In this document: positions 1 to 10,784 of the stretch, piece by piece | Layout: every line of letters starts with the position of its first letter | How positions within the stretch are numbered: position 1 is the first letter of the stretch | DNA from: Chamaecyparis obtusa | Lineage: Eukaryota > Streptophyta > Pinopsida > Cupressales > Cupressaceae | DNA: 64,000 bases | Reading direction: 5' to 3' | NCBI GenBank assembly: GCA_027943335.1 | Contig: BSBK01002089.1 | Span: forward strand, 1,573,001 to 1,637,000 | The notes under the pieces: model-generated | Database searches by the model: none | Told to the model about the DNA's origin: nothing | The model's input: only the letters and a program-made list of their open reading frames with translations | Translations under genes and position numbers: made by a program

Positions 1-1
1 T

Positions 2-619
2 GATGTTTTCAAAATGTATTGCACTGTGTTTCCAGAGCTATCTCAGCCGGAATATGTTTCTTTCCAACAAGATCTAGCTAGTGATGAAAAGGATGTTTGT
101 GATAGTTTGCTAGTTTTTGATGTTTTGTTTCGGAATGAGCTTGAGGACATGCCTTCCTATGAAAGTTTTTCTTTTCATAGTTGCTGCAGTAAGTATTTAC
201 AAGGTGTTGATTATGTTTCTGAGTTGGATGAATGCGAGTATGAAGATTTCAATTTTGGCTTGAAGGCAGGTGCTAAACACAGTGATAAAATTGAAGTCAA
301 TGTTCAGCCAGTAAATATACTCACATTTCATGATGATCAGCCTTACATTGGCTTGCAAGATGTAATGGGAAAAGGTTACAATTTTTTGCTGCAAACTAAT
401 TTTACTCTTGATTTTGATGAGTGTATGTGTGAGGCAGTCTGGTATGATAAGATAGATTTTGATCCTCATACACTTGGCAAAGATGAATACACTTATTACA
501 TTCTTGTGGATTTTCCTATTATGAGTTTTCATGAGTTTGACCATGTACAAGAAAGGGAAAATTCTAGGGTCATCTCTATGCAAGGGAATGAGCACCAAGT
601 GTTTGATAGAGGTAAATGA
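2..619 (+). CDS. Unrecognised acidic ORF, open at the window edge
   Basis: An open frame of about 205 codons runs from the left edge of the window to a TGA at 617-619; the first ATG is at 14, but the frame is open before it, so the true start probably lies outside. The product is rich in Asp, Glu, Phe and Tyr, with clusters such as SELDECEYEDF and TLDFDECMCE. It has no signal peptide or membrane segment, and I recognise no catalytic motif. No intron signals are obvious. It lies directly upstream of a GC-richer non-coding block with hairpins and a TATA-like box that could be an LTR, so it may be the last ORF of a retroelement. That link is inference; it could also be an exon of a host gene. 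Function unknown. Confidence 0.35.
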   Translation, partial: DVFKMYCTVFPELSQPEYVSFQQDLASDEKDVCDSLLVFDVLFRNELEDMPSYESFSFHSCCSKYLQGVDYVSELDECEYEDFNFGLKAGAKHSDKIEVNVQPVNILTFHDDQPYIGLQDVMGKGYNFLLQTNFTLDFDECMCEAVWYDKIDFDPHTLGKDEYTYYILVDFPIMSFHEFDHVQERENSRVISMQGNEHQVFDRGK

Positions 620-1312
620 CTGATAGGGTTCAGAGGTTCTAGTTGATGTAAATATGTATAGTTGTTTCCCTTTAGCAGTAGTGTTAGTTGGAATAAAGAG
701 CCAATTTTTGAGAGCCTTGGAGTTTTGAGTTTTGAGAATTTTGGAGTGAAAAGGAATGTGATTGTGGGTGGTCTGCTCTCCCAGAAATCCTGAATTCTCA
801 CATGGGCACAAGTTACCCATCGTCCCCAACTAGAGCCACTATTAGTCCATTTTCCTATCCATGAAAGAATCCTATGAAAATGGCCTATTTTCCTTGCATG
901 TTTTTGTAAAAGTGTCCTGCCCTATGTTCTTCATGTTGTCACCTTGCTCCACTCCAAAACACACGTGTTGAATTGCAAAATCTGGGGAGTTATTCGGGTT
1001 TTAAGGTCTGCTGGAAACAAATTTTAAAATTTTCCCAAGTGTCCAAAACCCACAGTGTTTTTGAAAATCCATGATGTTTTCAGTTTGTGTGAAAACCTTC
1101 ATTGTTTTTTACCTTGTGCCTTCCAGCCTTTGTGTGCTTATCTTTGGGGGTCAGAAACCTTGTGTGTTTTCGATCTTTTGCTGTGTCGAAAACTTTTTGT
1201 TTTTTTGACCTCACATTTCTTCCCTCTTGCCAGCACTCCTTGTTTGTCAGTCCTAACCACACAAGTGCGATGGATGGTGGGCCTGGGTCTTCAAGTGCTT
1301 CAAAATGATTGG
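620..1312. other. Non-coding stretch, possible start of a retroelement LTR
   Basis: No convincing ORF: the open frames of 60-115 codons on both strands lack family motifs. Base composition shifts from the AT-rich background towards a more balanced GC content, which continues to about 2,300. No clear polypurine tract or LTR terminus was found, so the assignment as LTR is tentative. Confidence 0.25.
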
Positions 1313-2104
1313 TTGTCGCATGGCTGCATGCCAAACTTTTCTGACATACGATCATGCGATCACTTGCCACCTATCCGCGTGGGTCCCAGTTCTTCCTAAT
1401 GTTCATTTGCCTCGTGGTTATGTTTTTCATTCGGCGACTTGGTGACTCATGATTATCTCTTGGTCACTAGTTTTTAGCAGTTAACAGCTAGCATCTAACG
1501 ACCTGGCGACTGTTTGTCACGTAATCTCTGAATGCGTGGCTGGTGGTTTACTTGGCCTTGTCGCATGATCTCAAGGGCCAGTCATGTGGCATATGATCAT
1601 GTGACAAGTTTCCTTCCTTGCACGTGGGGCCTATTGGCAGATGGGTTGTGGTCCCATTGGTAGTCGTGTGGCGGCTTTTGATTGGCTATCGCATGATTGC
1701 ATAGCCCAATTTTTGGCTATGCGATCATGCGACTAGTTGATATGTATCCGCGGTAGTGTATGGTAGTTCGTCAGTGGGCCTGAGAGATTCAGAGGGGAGG
1801 ATGGCATGGAAGATCTAGTGGTTGGTGCATGATCTCATGGGAGGTGTTAGACCCATGCGATCATGCGCCCACCATTCGATTGGATGCAGCATAGAGATGT
1901 GGCGGTGACTTGGCAAATTGTTAGCAGGGCTGAGACATAATGTTAAAGGTTTGTCACATGTTCACATAGCCTTTTTCAAGGCTATGTGATCATGCGACTG
2001 AGGTTTTGCGTTAACTCTCGATGGTGGTAGTTATGCAGAGGTAGAGGATTGTAATGTGTCGCATGTTCACATCACCTGTTTCCTGGCTATGCGATCATGT
2101 GACA
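1313..2104. repeat. Array of six imperfect hairpins sharing the core GCGATCATGCGAC
   Basis: Six inverted repeats share a common sequence. Arms, given as left/right: 1313-1330/1342-1359; 1557-1570/1595-1608; 1690-1706/1715-1731 (16 of 17 pair, 8-nt loop); 1825-1841/1852-1868; 1953-1971/1980-1998 (17 of 19 pair, 8-nt loop); 2057-2076/2085-2104. Right arms approximate GGCTATGCGATCATGCGAC and left arms approximate its reverse complement. Spacing is irregular (about 80-270 bp) and the intervening sequence is not obviously repeated. The array could be the U3 region of an LTR or a dispersed palindromic regulatory site; no function is shown. Confidence 0.7.
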
Positions 2105-2900
2105 ACTATTTGATGTCATTGTTGCGGGGTTAAGTAGGTCCACGATACCAGTGGTGCTGATGTGCTAGATTCTAATTGGCTGTTGACTGGCTAGCCATTA
2201 GCGCCCATTTGCAAATGTGATTGCAGGGTTTTTCTTGCTGGTGTTTTCACAGTGAGTTGTTTGCGACATGTGTGGTAGCTTAGATTTTAATTCTACAGGA
2301 CAGTAGCAGTTGCGATAATGATGAAGAAGATCTGTGCGGCCGTCCTAATCTGACTTTTCTACTTGGGATGTCTTGCTGATTTGAATATAGTGGACTGTTG
2401 TTTTGGTGCGGGTGGCTAAGGTTTTGATTGATGCTAGAGGTCTCTATGTTTTGTACGTGCGAAGTCTTCAGACTAGCTCTAACATTGAAGTTGTTCTTCG
2501 TGCAATAAGAAATCACTTCTATTTGCATCGTAGTTGGCCTATGGCTATGAAACTAATGCATTGTACATTAGATTTGATATGATTTTCTTGGGTTTCTAGG
2601 CTTCTCTATAATCTTTCATTTCTTGTTGTACTGGGTGGTTGCAGACTTAAGTTTTGCCCTAATGACTGGTAGCTTATTGCAATCCTTGTTCCTATAAAAG
2701 GATTTTCATGATAATTAGGAAGGGTTATAAATTTTGTCAGTTCCAGTGGTTCCAGCTCAGTGTTCCTTTCTAGTTCTATGAAAGGTTTTGTCCTATAGAT
2801 TTCTCCTTCTCTCTACATATAGGGTGTTCTTCTTCCATTGCTGATTCAGAGAATACAATGCATATTGTAACAGACCTATTTTATGTATGAGAATTTAATA
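2105..2900 (+). other. Possible LTR tail with TATA-like box
   Basis: No ORF of note. A TATA-like sequence (TATAAAAG, 2693-2700) is followed by about 190 bp of leader-like sequence ending in ATGCATATTGTAACAG, which resembles an R/U5 arrangement. No flanking LTR partner lies in the window, so the boundaries cannot be fixed. Confidence 0.25.
2693..2700 (+). promoter_or_regulatory. TATA-like box
   Basis: TATAAAAG in the context CCTATAAAAGG, about 600 bp downstream of the hairpin array. It may be the core promoter of the LTR postulated for this region. It is a sequence match only. Confidence 0.3.
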
Positions 2901-3752
2901 TACTATTACTGTTACCAAGCTATCTCCATTTGAATTCTGAGTCCATTAGTCATGCATCTAGGATGTCTAGTTTTTCAACTTTGCATTGCCTAAGAGCTTG
3001 TGGGTGGAGTTGTCTTCATAGAGATAACTGGTTCAGGGTTAGTATTCATGTATGTATGAGCTCAAATATCAAGGATAAGTCATGCTTTTCTTCCAGTGGA
3101 TTTTGGTTAATGTATTGTCTATTCATAGGTCTCTTCTATGGGGAGGGTCAAAATCCTTTGATGGGTAATAACATATTTGAATGCACAAGTGGGAACTAAG
3201 TTGAGGTTTGGTCATGGTGTGTGATTGATGTTAGGCATCAACACATTGAGTATATTTTTTTCTTGTTTCATAGCTGTCCCTTGCAATAAGGTATTTGACT
3301 CTCTGGCCCATTGGACAAGGCACTTGTCTATGAGAGACTTAGGGCATCTCAGGGGTCCTTTCAATCCATTCAAATCATTTCCCTTCAGCTCCACCCTTTC
3401 CCTTTCTTGTTGTTAGGATAGGTCTCTAGTTTTCATACTCACTCCATGCAAGTAGGGCTATTGCATGATATATTGGTTTTATTTGAGGTACATGATACCT
3501 ATAGGAGTTTGAGAACCATTCCATAGTCAGTTACCTATAGGCCTGTAATGTGACACAAGTTAGTATGTGTGTGTAGATGACGTATACCTACCTGAGTGAT
3601 GTGGAGCTCAAAGTGTAGAAGGATCTCTCTTTGATCCTTGTCAGTTGGCCCTTTTTGCCTATCAGACTTGGAATGTTGAGTGAATGTGGCACTAGCCCTA
3701 TCAATCCTTATGTCAAACTGACCTTTGGGGAAAAAGAACCTCCAACACAATG
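2901..3752. other. Featureless stretch between two retroelement remnants
   Basis: Short open frames on both strands (up to 89 codons) carry no motif I recognise. The first copia reverse-transcriptase similarity begins at about 3,753. I see no target duplication or terminus marking the junction. Confidence 0.4.
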
Positions 3753-5505
3753 AAAGAGTAAATTGAGATTGAAAAGAATAATACTTGGTCATTGGTATTG
3801 AGACCTAAGGATAAGAATGTGATTGAAAAAATATATATTTTCAAAAATAAACTCAATGAGAAAGTAGATGTGATCAGAAATAAAGAAATATTAGTGTGCA
3901 AAGGGTATGCACAAGAAGAAGGTATTGACTATGGTGAAATTTTTTCCCCTTGTTGCTATATTAGAAGGTGTAAGAATATTACTTGCATATGCTACCTATA
4001 AAGGATTTAAAGTTTATCAAATGGATGTGTACATTGAATAACCTAAAATATTTTTTCATGATTCTAATAAGGATATGGTCTACAAGCTACACAAAGAACT
4101 CTGGATTGAAACAAGCACCCCAAGCATGGTATGAAAGGCTACACTCTTATTTACTCAAGATTGGATTTCAAAGGACTAGTGATAACAACAATTTATATTT
4201 GAAATGTGATAGTACTAATAAAATTTGGATTGCTAAGATATTTTTTGATGACATTATATTTGGTGGAAATGAGATAATGTGTAAATAATTTGTTGAGGAA
4301 ATGAGAAAGGAATTTGAGATGTCTATGATTAAATAGATTAAATTAATTATTGAACTTTAAATTCAACAAGTTAAGGATAAGATCTACATAACATAATCTA
4401 AGTATATCAAGGAGATCCTAAAGACATTCAATATGGAAGAATTTAAACCAGTTGGAACACCAATGGTTACTGGTTATAAATTGACAATGGAAGATGACAC
4501 TAAGCAAGTGAGTGAGACACTTTACCGACCTTGATTGGTAAACTATATTATGTTATCTACATCCGACTAGATATTACACATTGAGTTGGTATAGTTGTAA
4601 GGTTTTATGCCAACCCAAAGGAGACACATATGTCTGTAGTTAAAAGGATATTTAGATATCTAAAAGACTAAATTCATTATTAAACTTTAAATTCAACAAT
4701 TTAAGGATGAGATCTACATTATGTAATCTAAGTATATCAAGGAGATCCTAAAGACATTCAATATGGAAGAATCTAAACCGGTTGGAACACATATGGTTAC
4801 TGGTTGTACATTGACAAAGGAAGATGACACTAAGGAAGTGATTTAGACACTTTACCTATCCTTGATTGGTAAACTATAGCATGTTGTCTACATCCAGTAG
4901 GTATAGTTGTAAGGTTTTTTGCCAACCCAAAGGGGACACATATGTTTGTAGTTAAAAGGATATTTAGATATCTGAAAGGGATTGAATATTTCAGTTTGTT
5001 ATACACAAAAGGAGGGTATTTTGATCCCAAGGTATATACTGATGCTGACTAGGCTAGAAATATTGATGATGGAAAGAGAACTAGTGGTAGAGCTTTCTTT
5101 TTAGGAGAAAGACTGGTGACATGGTTAAGCAAGAAATAAAGTTGTATTTCACAATCTACTACCAAAGCTGAGTATGTTGCTACAACTATGAATTGTTCTA
5201 ACATTTTATGGATCAAACAATTACTCCATGGTATGCAAGATGAGATTAATGATCTAGTTACAATTTATTGTGATAATACCAGTGCTATTAATGCATATCA
5301 AAGAATCTGGTGATGCATTAAAAAACAAAGCATATATCTATTAAGTATCACTACTTGAGAGAAAAAGTACAAGATAAGCATGTGACATTGGAGTATGGAA
5401 TTATAAAGGACAAATAGCTAATATATTTACAAAACCACTACCGAAGGATGCTCTTGAGTATCTCTGAGGTAAGATAGGGTTTCTTCCCCTATCCAGTGTT
5501 CACTA
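3753..5505 (+). pseudogene. Ty1/copia pol remnant: RT and RNase H, 5'-truncated
   Basis: The sequence enters copia pol in the linker before the RT domain (EKNNTWSLV), continues through the RT motif LVCKGYAQEEGIDYGE (about 3892-3940), then loses roughly 40 codons between YQMD (4015-4026) and YFF. It resumes with LKQAPQAWYERLHSYL and the RT catalytic block FFDDIIFGG (about 4240-4266). RNase H follows, with TEYVA-like and HYLREKV motifs, to about 5,505. Frameshifts and stops are frequent; for example the conserved ADW of RNase H reads AD-stop near 5,041-5,052. Integrase, protease and gag are absent, so only the 3' half of the element remains. It is closely related to the copia element at 17-25.6 kb but is a different copy. 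The RNase H part contains a tandem duplication. Confidence 0.85.
4338..4976 (+). repeat. Tandem duplication (period 330 bp) within copia RT/RNase H
   Basis: Copy 1 (4338-4667) and copy 2 (4668-about 4976) align along their length. Both start with TAAATT...ATT-AACTTTAAATTCAACAA and end at GATATTTAGATATCT. Copy 2 lacks about 20 bp that copy 1 has near 4,565-4,590. Both encode the same stretch, from IYIT-SKYIKEILKTF to RYL, so the polyprotein segment is duplicated head to tail. The copies differ by scattered substitutions, so the event is not recent. Confidence 0.85.
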
Positions 5506-5930
5506 AGGAATGATGCTTGTTGCATCAATTCAAGTACTCAATAGAATATCTATCTTGTGACTTGATGCTAGTGTTCACTCTTTAGGTGAAGCCTAAAGTT
5601 GTGAAAATGAATTTTTATGACTGCAATGAGAGATCAATACATTTGAAGTATGATTTGATTTTGTATGTCTTTGGCATTGTTTCCAAAGAGGGAGAATAAG
5701 TCAATTGATTAGAGAGGGTGAATATCATAGAGGAAGATGATCAATGAAAATAAAAAATGGAAGTTGTCAAAGAGGGATTGTAAAGAAGACTACTACTGAT
5801 AGAGGGAGAAAGACTAGAGAAGAAGATCAAGTATAATAAAGGAAAAGATAAAGATCAGAGGGAGAATATGAATGACAATGAAGTGTACCATCATCAATTG
5901 AACAATGAATATTGTTAGTGTTTCCATCAA
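5506..5930 (+). other. 3' non-coding region of the truncated copia element
   Basis: This stretch lies between the end of RNase H and the polypurine tract and has no ORF. It contains an earlier polypurine-like motif at 5672-5696 (TTTGGCATTG then CCAAAGAGGGAG) that resembles the terminal one. The same arrangement occurs in the copia element at 23.6-24.1 kb. Confidence 0.6.
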
Positions 5931-5946
5931 TGCCAAAGAGGGAGAT
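5931..5946 (+). promoter_or_regulatory. Polypurine tract of copia element 1
   Basis: TGCCAAAGAGGGAGAT directly precedes the presumed 3' LTR. The same motif (GCCAAAG-GGGAGAT) precedes the LTR starts at 9,182 and 24,116. Confidence 0.65.
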
Positions 5947-7481
5947 TATTATCATAACTAATAGTAATGTTGAAGATTTATTATTTGATGGTGATGATGA
6001 TGAAGACCGGCCAAGATGAGAGGAATGCATGATAGTAGAAAGGTTAGATTAGTTAGTGTCTTTCCATTGATTTCAACCAATTAATTTTTGGATTATATTA
6101 TGTGTCCATATCATTTGGTAATGATCTACATTTAATGAATTAAGAAGAAGAAGAAATGATATTTTCTATAGTTGAAGAACTTAAGTGGGCAACTAATATA
6201 GATCAGACAAGGATTAGATTATATTGATATAATTTTTTTCTATAGGTATATAATTATATCAAGTCAGTAAAGCATAGTAATTAAGATTTTTCAAGTCGGT
6301 ATGCAAAAGAGTTTTGGCTACCAAGTAGGAAAAGTCACTTGATAAAGGTTAAAGGTAAAAAGAAAGTAATTTAGTAAAGGAAAAGGAACCGAAGGCACCA
6401 AGAAGAAAAGAAAGGTTTAGGCATTGAGAAAAGTTAACCGAAATAAAGATGGAGGACACCAAGAAATGAGCAATAATTAAATAAGGACTGAATCGATATT
6501 TATTGATTAGCTATGATGAGATGGATGGTCATGATGACAAGGAAAGTTAGTTAAAGAGATCTACGGATAGGAAAATTAAAGGTGAAGATCTATAGCTTAG
6601 ATCTAAATGGTTAAACAAAAAGAACAAGTTTCAAGAAAGCTCAAGTTCCTAGGTGAAAAGGAAACATGTTACCGATATCTAGATTCAAGGTATAATGATT
6701 TGGATGGTTAATATTGATTAAATAAAATAGTAATAGAGGAGATTAAGAGGAAAAAATTGTCTATATAAAGCATGGATTTGTATGAAAAAATTGTTGGAAA
6801 ATTGAATAGTTGAAGAGTCACTAACTAATGTAGTGACAAAGGAACAGAGAGATTGTGAGTGGGGAAAGAAGGATTTGATGAAGTGTTGAAGCCAATGGAA
6901 AGTGAAAAAATTAAGTGAAGATAGAAGAGCGTACAAAGGATCTAATTATGCAAAGATAATTGTGAATCTACAAGTCAATATATTTACTATTCCTTACTTG
7001 AATTTGTAACAGATAGATCTCTTAATAGAGTGGAATTAATAGTCTTATTGTAAAATTCTTGAAGAAAGGTAACATTTTAAAGAGAGTTTGAAGAATTCTA
7101 ACCATGACACTCCTAACAGGGTGAAGATCCTAACTGATTTGATATAAATCCCTTAACTAGGTCATACCTAATAGTGTGCATTGTAATCTTTAATAGGATT
7201 GGCTCTTAGTCAGGCATACTTTAGAAGAGTATTTTCTTAGTGGGTGATAATTCCCACAGTGGTTTTTCCCAAAGCTATTTTTCCACGTTAAATACTAGTG
7301 GTTAATATGTTGATTGTTTTATGTGAATCATTTACTTTTTGTTCAATTTTATTAACTATTGTCGATAAATAGGGAAGTGTGTATTATCAAGATGTCACCA
7401 AGTTAATCAAAGAAAAGGTTTTTAGGTATTTGGAATCAAAGATTACTAATTCACCCCCACAACCCCCCTCTTCGTAATCCA
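5947..7481 (+). mobile_element. 3' LTR of copia element 1 (boundaries approximate)
   Basis: The start is set by the preceding polypurine tract; the expected TGTTGG terminus is eroded. The 3' end is set by the copia U5 ending, a CCCCC-rich AATTCACCCCC block (about 7,450-7,470) followed by TAATCCA. Internally it has many ACCGA and CGGTA words. An R/U5 zone of short pairs such as CCTAACAGGGT and ATCTTTAATAGGAT lies at about 7,100-7,200. The conserved GTGGTTTTTCCCAAAG motif lies at 7,260. A fragment of the same LTR family recurs at 35.6-36.4 kb. No 5' LTR partner or target duplication is visible. Confidence 0.6.
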
Positions 7482-7489
7482 ATAGAAGT

Positions 7490-8895
7490 TAGATCTCATT
7501 GATTTCAATACAGACAAATAAGATTTTTTCATTGAGGATATTATAGATAAAGACCTTGCTGAGGGTATAATAGATGATGAAGATGTACTAGAAACAGAGG
7601 CCAAGAATATTGAAGAAATGAATATTGATGGTTCAACAAAGGTAAATCTATTGGATGAAGATCCTATTATTGAATAAATGATGAATTTTCTTGAGATTGA
7701 ATAAGTATCTCAAAGTTCACAAAGGATGTTCCAGCAGATGCTAATGCCCCCATTGAACAAGAAAAGGAGAGTCAACAAAATGAAACTACAGAGTTGGTAA
7801 CTCCTACATAGAACATTGATCTTCGAAAAAAAGAACAAGTGAAAGAAAAAGATAAAGAAGAAAAAAAATAAGATACTCAAGAAGAAAAGAAGGAAGAAAA
7901 GAAACAAGAAGAGATGAAGGAAAAAGAGAAAAAGGAAGAAATAGAAGAGAAAACTAAGGACACTACTACTGCACAATCCAATGCAAAGAAGACATCTACA
8001 TATAAGGAAAATTTAGAGGAGAGGAAACATGATAAGGAGAAGGTTGATTTGAGCCAACCTATTATTATACCAAAGGTCGATATTTCTACCATGGGCCCCA
8101 AAGAACTATCTGAGTTCGGAGATTTACTCAAGAGGAAATTTGCAAAAGACAAGTTATTAGCTAAGAAGCAAGAAATAGATGTCTTGGAAAATGTCAAAGA
8201 AATATTGCATTAGATTATACCCGAGACTGACATAAATGAAAAAGAAACTATATACATGAAATTGAGTGAACTAGTGTGGCAAATAAATAAACTAGGTACT
8301 GAGACCAGTGAATGGTTGATGCAAGTCAACAAAAAACAAATGGAGAATAAATTCATTGAACAATTGCTTCAATCAGTTGCACTTGAAAAGGTAACACTCT
8401 CTGAGCTGGTTACTGAGTTAGAAAAAGAATTACAAGATATTCTTTTATTGTTTCAAAATATTTGTTTCATTTCAAATTTCACAAAAGATATCAAGGATAA
8501 ATATAAAATATGGAAAAGGAGCTGATTGAGTAGCTAGCTAAGGTATCCACCGAGCCTAATACTTTTAAGGTATGTTATTAAAGGCTGAAGAGCTTAATGG
8601 GAGTACAACATGAGCTCAGGGAAAAGGAGAATAAAATTAGAATGTATCTTATGGAGCTACAAACATTTTTGATACCACACATTGAGTCATTACAGAAACA
8701 TGTACATAAGGAAAAAGACTTAGTGAGCACACTAGATGTAAGTACTATGGACAACATGATCAGTCTAGCAACTAATATCGATGAATAGATTATAGTGTTT
8801 CCTACACTAAAATATTCATCAAAGGCATCACTGAAGGATGCACATGAAAGATATAAATTAATTTTTTCCAAGATCCCTCCACCGAACAAGTAATA
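7490..8895 (+). pseudogene. Lys/Glu-rich coiled-coil accessory ORF of a copia element (decayed)
   Basis: About 450 codons in shifting frames. First comes an acidic N-terminal part (IIDDEDVLETEAKNIEE, near 7,535-7,675). A long Lys/Glu segment follows (KEKEKKEEIEEK, ORF 7914-8213), then helical heptad-like stretches in the same frame (8256-8525, MKLSELVWQINKLGTE) and, after a frameshift, 8597-8892, ending at KIPPPNK-stop. Several stops interrupt it. No catalytic motif and no clear membrane span are visible. It ends about 290 bp before a polypurine tract and LTR on the same strand, the position where some copia lineages carry an extra ORF downstream of pol. That placement is inference; a nucleocapsid-like or host-derived coiled-coil gene is the alternative. 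Function unknown. Confidence 0.5.
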
Positions 8896-9164
8896 AGTTA
8901 TTATTTTGGAATTTATGTTAAGAAAGGGGAAAAAATATATATGAGAATAATGGGGAAATATAAGATAAAATAGTGTTATGGAAATTTTGGGAAATATGTA
9001 TATGAATAAATATATGATTTATGATGGATAGATATGAGTACAAGGATTATTACTATAGGGGAAGTAATAAGTAAAGATGAGCAATAGAGAAATAGCATTT
9101 AACAAGATATGCATACATAAGTAATTTTGATGGCTTTGAAGGTTTAAAAAAAGATACGAAACTA

Positions 9165-9181
9165 ATGCCAAAGGGGGAGAT
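9165..9181 (+). promoter_or_regulatory. Polypurine tract of copia element 2
   Basis: AATGCCAAAGGGGGAGAT ends at 9,181 and is the least eroded polypurine tract in the window. It marks the start of the following LTR. Confidence 0.7.
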
Positions 9182-10784
9182 TAATACTCCTATAAAGTTT
9201 TTTTGTAGTCATTAGTTATGATTAAGTCATATTGATTGTCAAAGTCATTCGATAATGAAGGAAAGTCAAGTTAGTAAGCACATAAGCTAGTCGATAAAAG
9301 GAAATAAAGGAAAATGTAATTTTGGTTAAGGCAAAGGAAGTTTAGACACCGAGAAAGGAAGATCAAGGCAGAGAAAGGAAAACTGAGTACCGATCACTGA
9401 GTTGTACCGAACTACAACATCTACTGAATGAAGAGAAGATACATGTTATCGAGGAGAAGAAAAATATATTACCAAGCATCACATGATGACACAAGGAGAA
9501 TCTACAAATGTATTGAATCTGGATGCCAAGAAAAAAATAGTTTACAAATCTCAAGGAGATTGTCTGACAGATAATTGGAGATTTAAACATAAATGATTAT
9601 GCAAGATTACAACTTGAGATTCACCAATGAAAACTAAATGTGATATATGCATTGGAGGAGTAACTAATGCTAGCACCACTTAAGGAGATGATTCTAGAAC
9701 ACTTCCACCGCTTCTAGAATTGAGTATAAATAGATCAGAGTGTGAAAATCAGAGATGGTGAGAGAGTGTATGTGTAGAAAGAAGGTGATGAGAAAAGAAT
9801 CCAATGAGTAACATAGTAGTAAAGAGAAGATTGTGAATGTGATTCAGAGTTAAAGTTACCGAGTACAAAATTGATATTGTGAGTGAAGCACATTATGAGG
9901 TAAACAATTATTGAGCATATTGAGTCTGTCGGCAAAATGGTCAGCGCTCCCCTCAGGATTCATGACATAACTTAACCACCTCCTATGTCTTCTATAAGTC
10001 TAGTGGTTGTATCAAGCATTAACAGGTTGATCTTTTGGTGCAACAACAACTACTACTTGTAACAAGTGGTATCAGAGCTTGGTCATAGGTTCAAATCCCC
10101 TTGGGTAATGTTGAGGGGGAGATTGTTGGCAAAATGGTTAGCGCTCCCCTCAGGATTTGTGACATGACTTAATCTCCTCCTATACCTTTTTTAAGTCTAG
10201 TGGTTGTATCTGACATTAACAAGTCAATCTTTTGGTGCAACGACAACTACTACTTGTAACAGAGTCATATAAGAATAAGATTGATGCAAGTTTTAAAAAA
10301 ATATTTGTGTACTGATTAAGTGTATAATCAGAGCTGTAAAGTCTCTTAATTGAGAAGATCCTAATAGATCTTATTTTGTAAATCCTTTCATAGGGTACGG
10401 TTCTTAGAAATCTTAGAATTGTAAAATCCTTTAATAAGGTAGACTTAATTGGTCTTTAGACTCTTAACAGGGTCAATACTCTTAACAAGATAAGCTATTA
10501 GAAATAGATAACATTGTAACTCTAACAAAGAAGACTTTTTACTACAGTAGTGAAGTTTTCTGGGTTTCATCCCCACCACATTTTTTATCCTCTAATAAGG
10601 ATTTCTAATATACCAAAATGATTGTGTTATGAGTTATATTTTATGTTAATGCTTTATATATTTTATGAGATGTATGAAAAGTTATGAATTCAGAGAATGG
10701 TTAAGAAAGTTAGATAAAAGTGTTTTGGAGTACTGATTCACCCCTTCCCCTCTCAGTACTCACCTTTCCATACTTAATCCAACA
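9182..10784 (+). mobile_element. 3' LTR of copia element 2, interrupted by a TRIM
   Basis: It starts right after the polypurine tract (TAATACTCCTATAAAG) and ends with the copia-type block GATTCACCCCTTCCCCTCTC followed by TTAATCCAACA at 10,784. It is 1,603 bp long including the TRIM, about 1,263 bp without it. It contains the short-pair R/U5 zone (AATCCTTTAATAAGG and CTCTTAACAGGGTC, about 10,340-10,540). The sequence differs from the LTR at 5.9-7.5 kb, so it is a different family. Repeat copy A starts immediately downstream. Confidence 0.65.
9927..10261 (+). mobile_element. TRIM (miniature LTR retrotransposon), copy 1
   Basis: A 335-bp element with two 138-bp LTRs: 9927-10064 and 10124-10261. 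Each starts TGT(C/T)GGCAAAATGG and ends ACTTGTAACA. The 59-bp internal region has a perfect tRNA-iMet primer-binding site TGGTATCAGAGC (10067-10078), a B-box-like GGTTCAAATCC, and a polypurine tract GAGGGGGAGAT that abuts the 3' LTR. A perfect 5-bp target duplication GAGTC flanks it (9922-9926 and 10262-10266). There is no coding capacity. It sits inside the LTR of copia element 2 and is therefore younger than that LTR. A second copy lies at 62,671. Confidence 0.93.

Noticed and set aside
197..829. Long minus-strand ORF (210 codons)
   Set aside because: It overlaps the better plus-strand frame, has a composition typical of an antisense shadow and no motif.
1313..2104. CRISPR-like array
   Set aside because: Repeats are imperfect hairpins at irregular spacing, with no uniform spacers and no cas genes; the DNA is plant-type.
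7710..8197. Phe/Leu-rich minus-strand ORFs that look like membrane proteins
   Set aside because: They are the antisense of GAA/AAG-rich codons in the Lys/Glu coiled-coil ORF.
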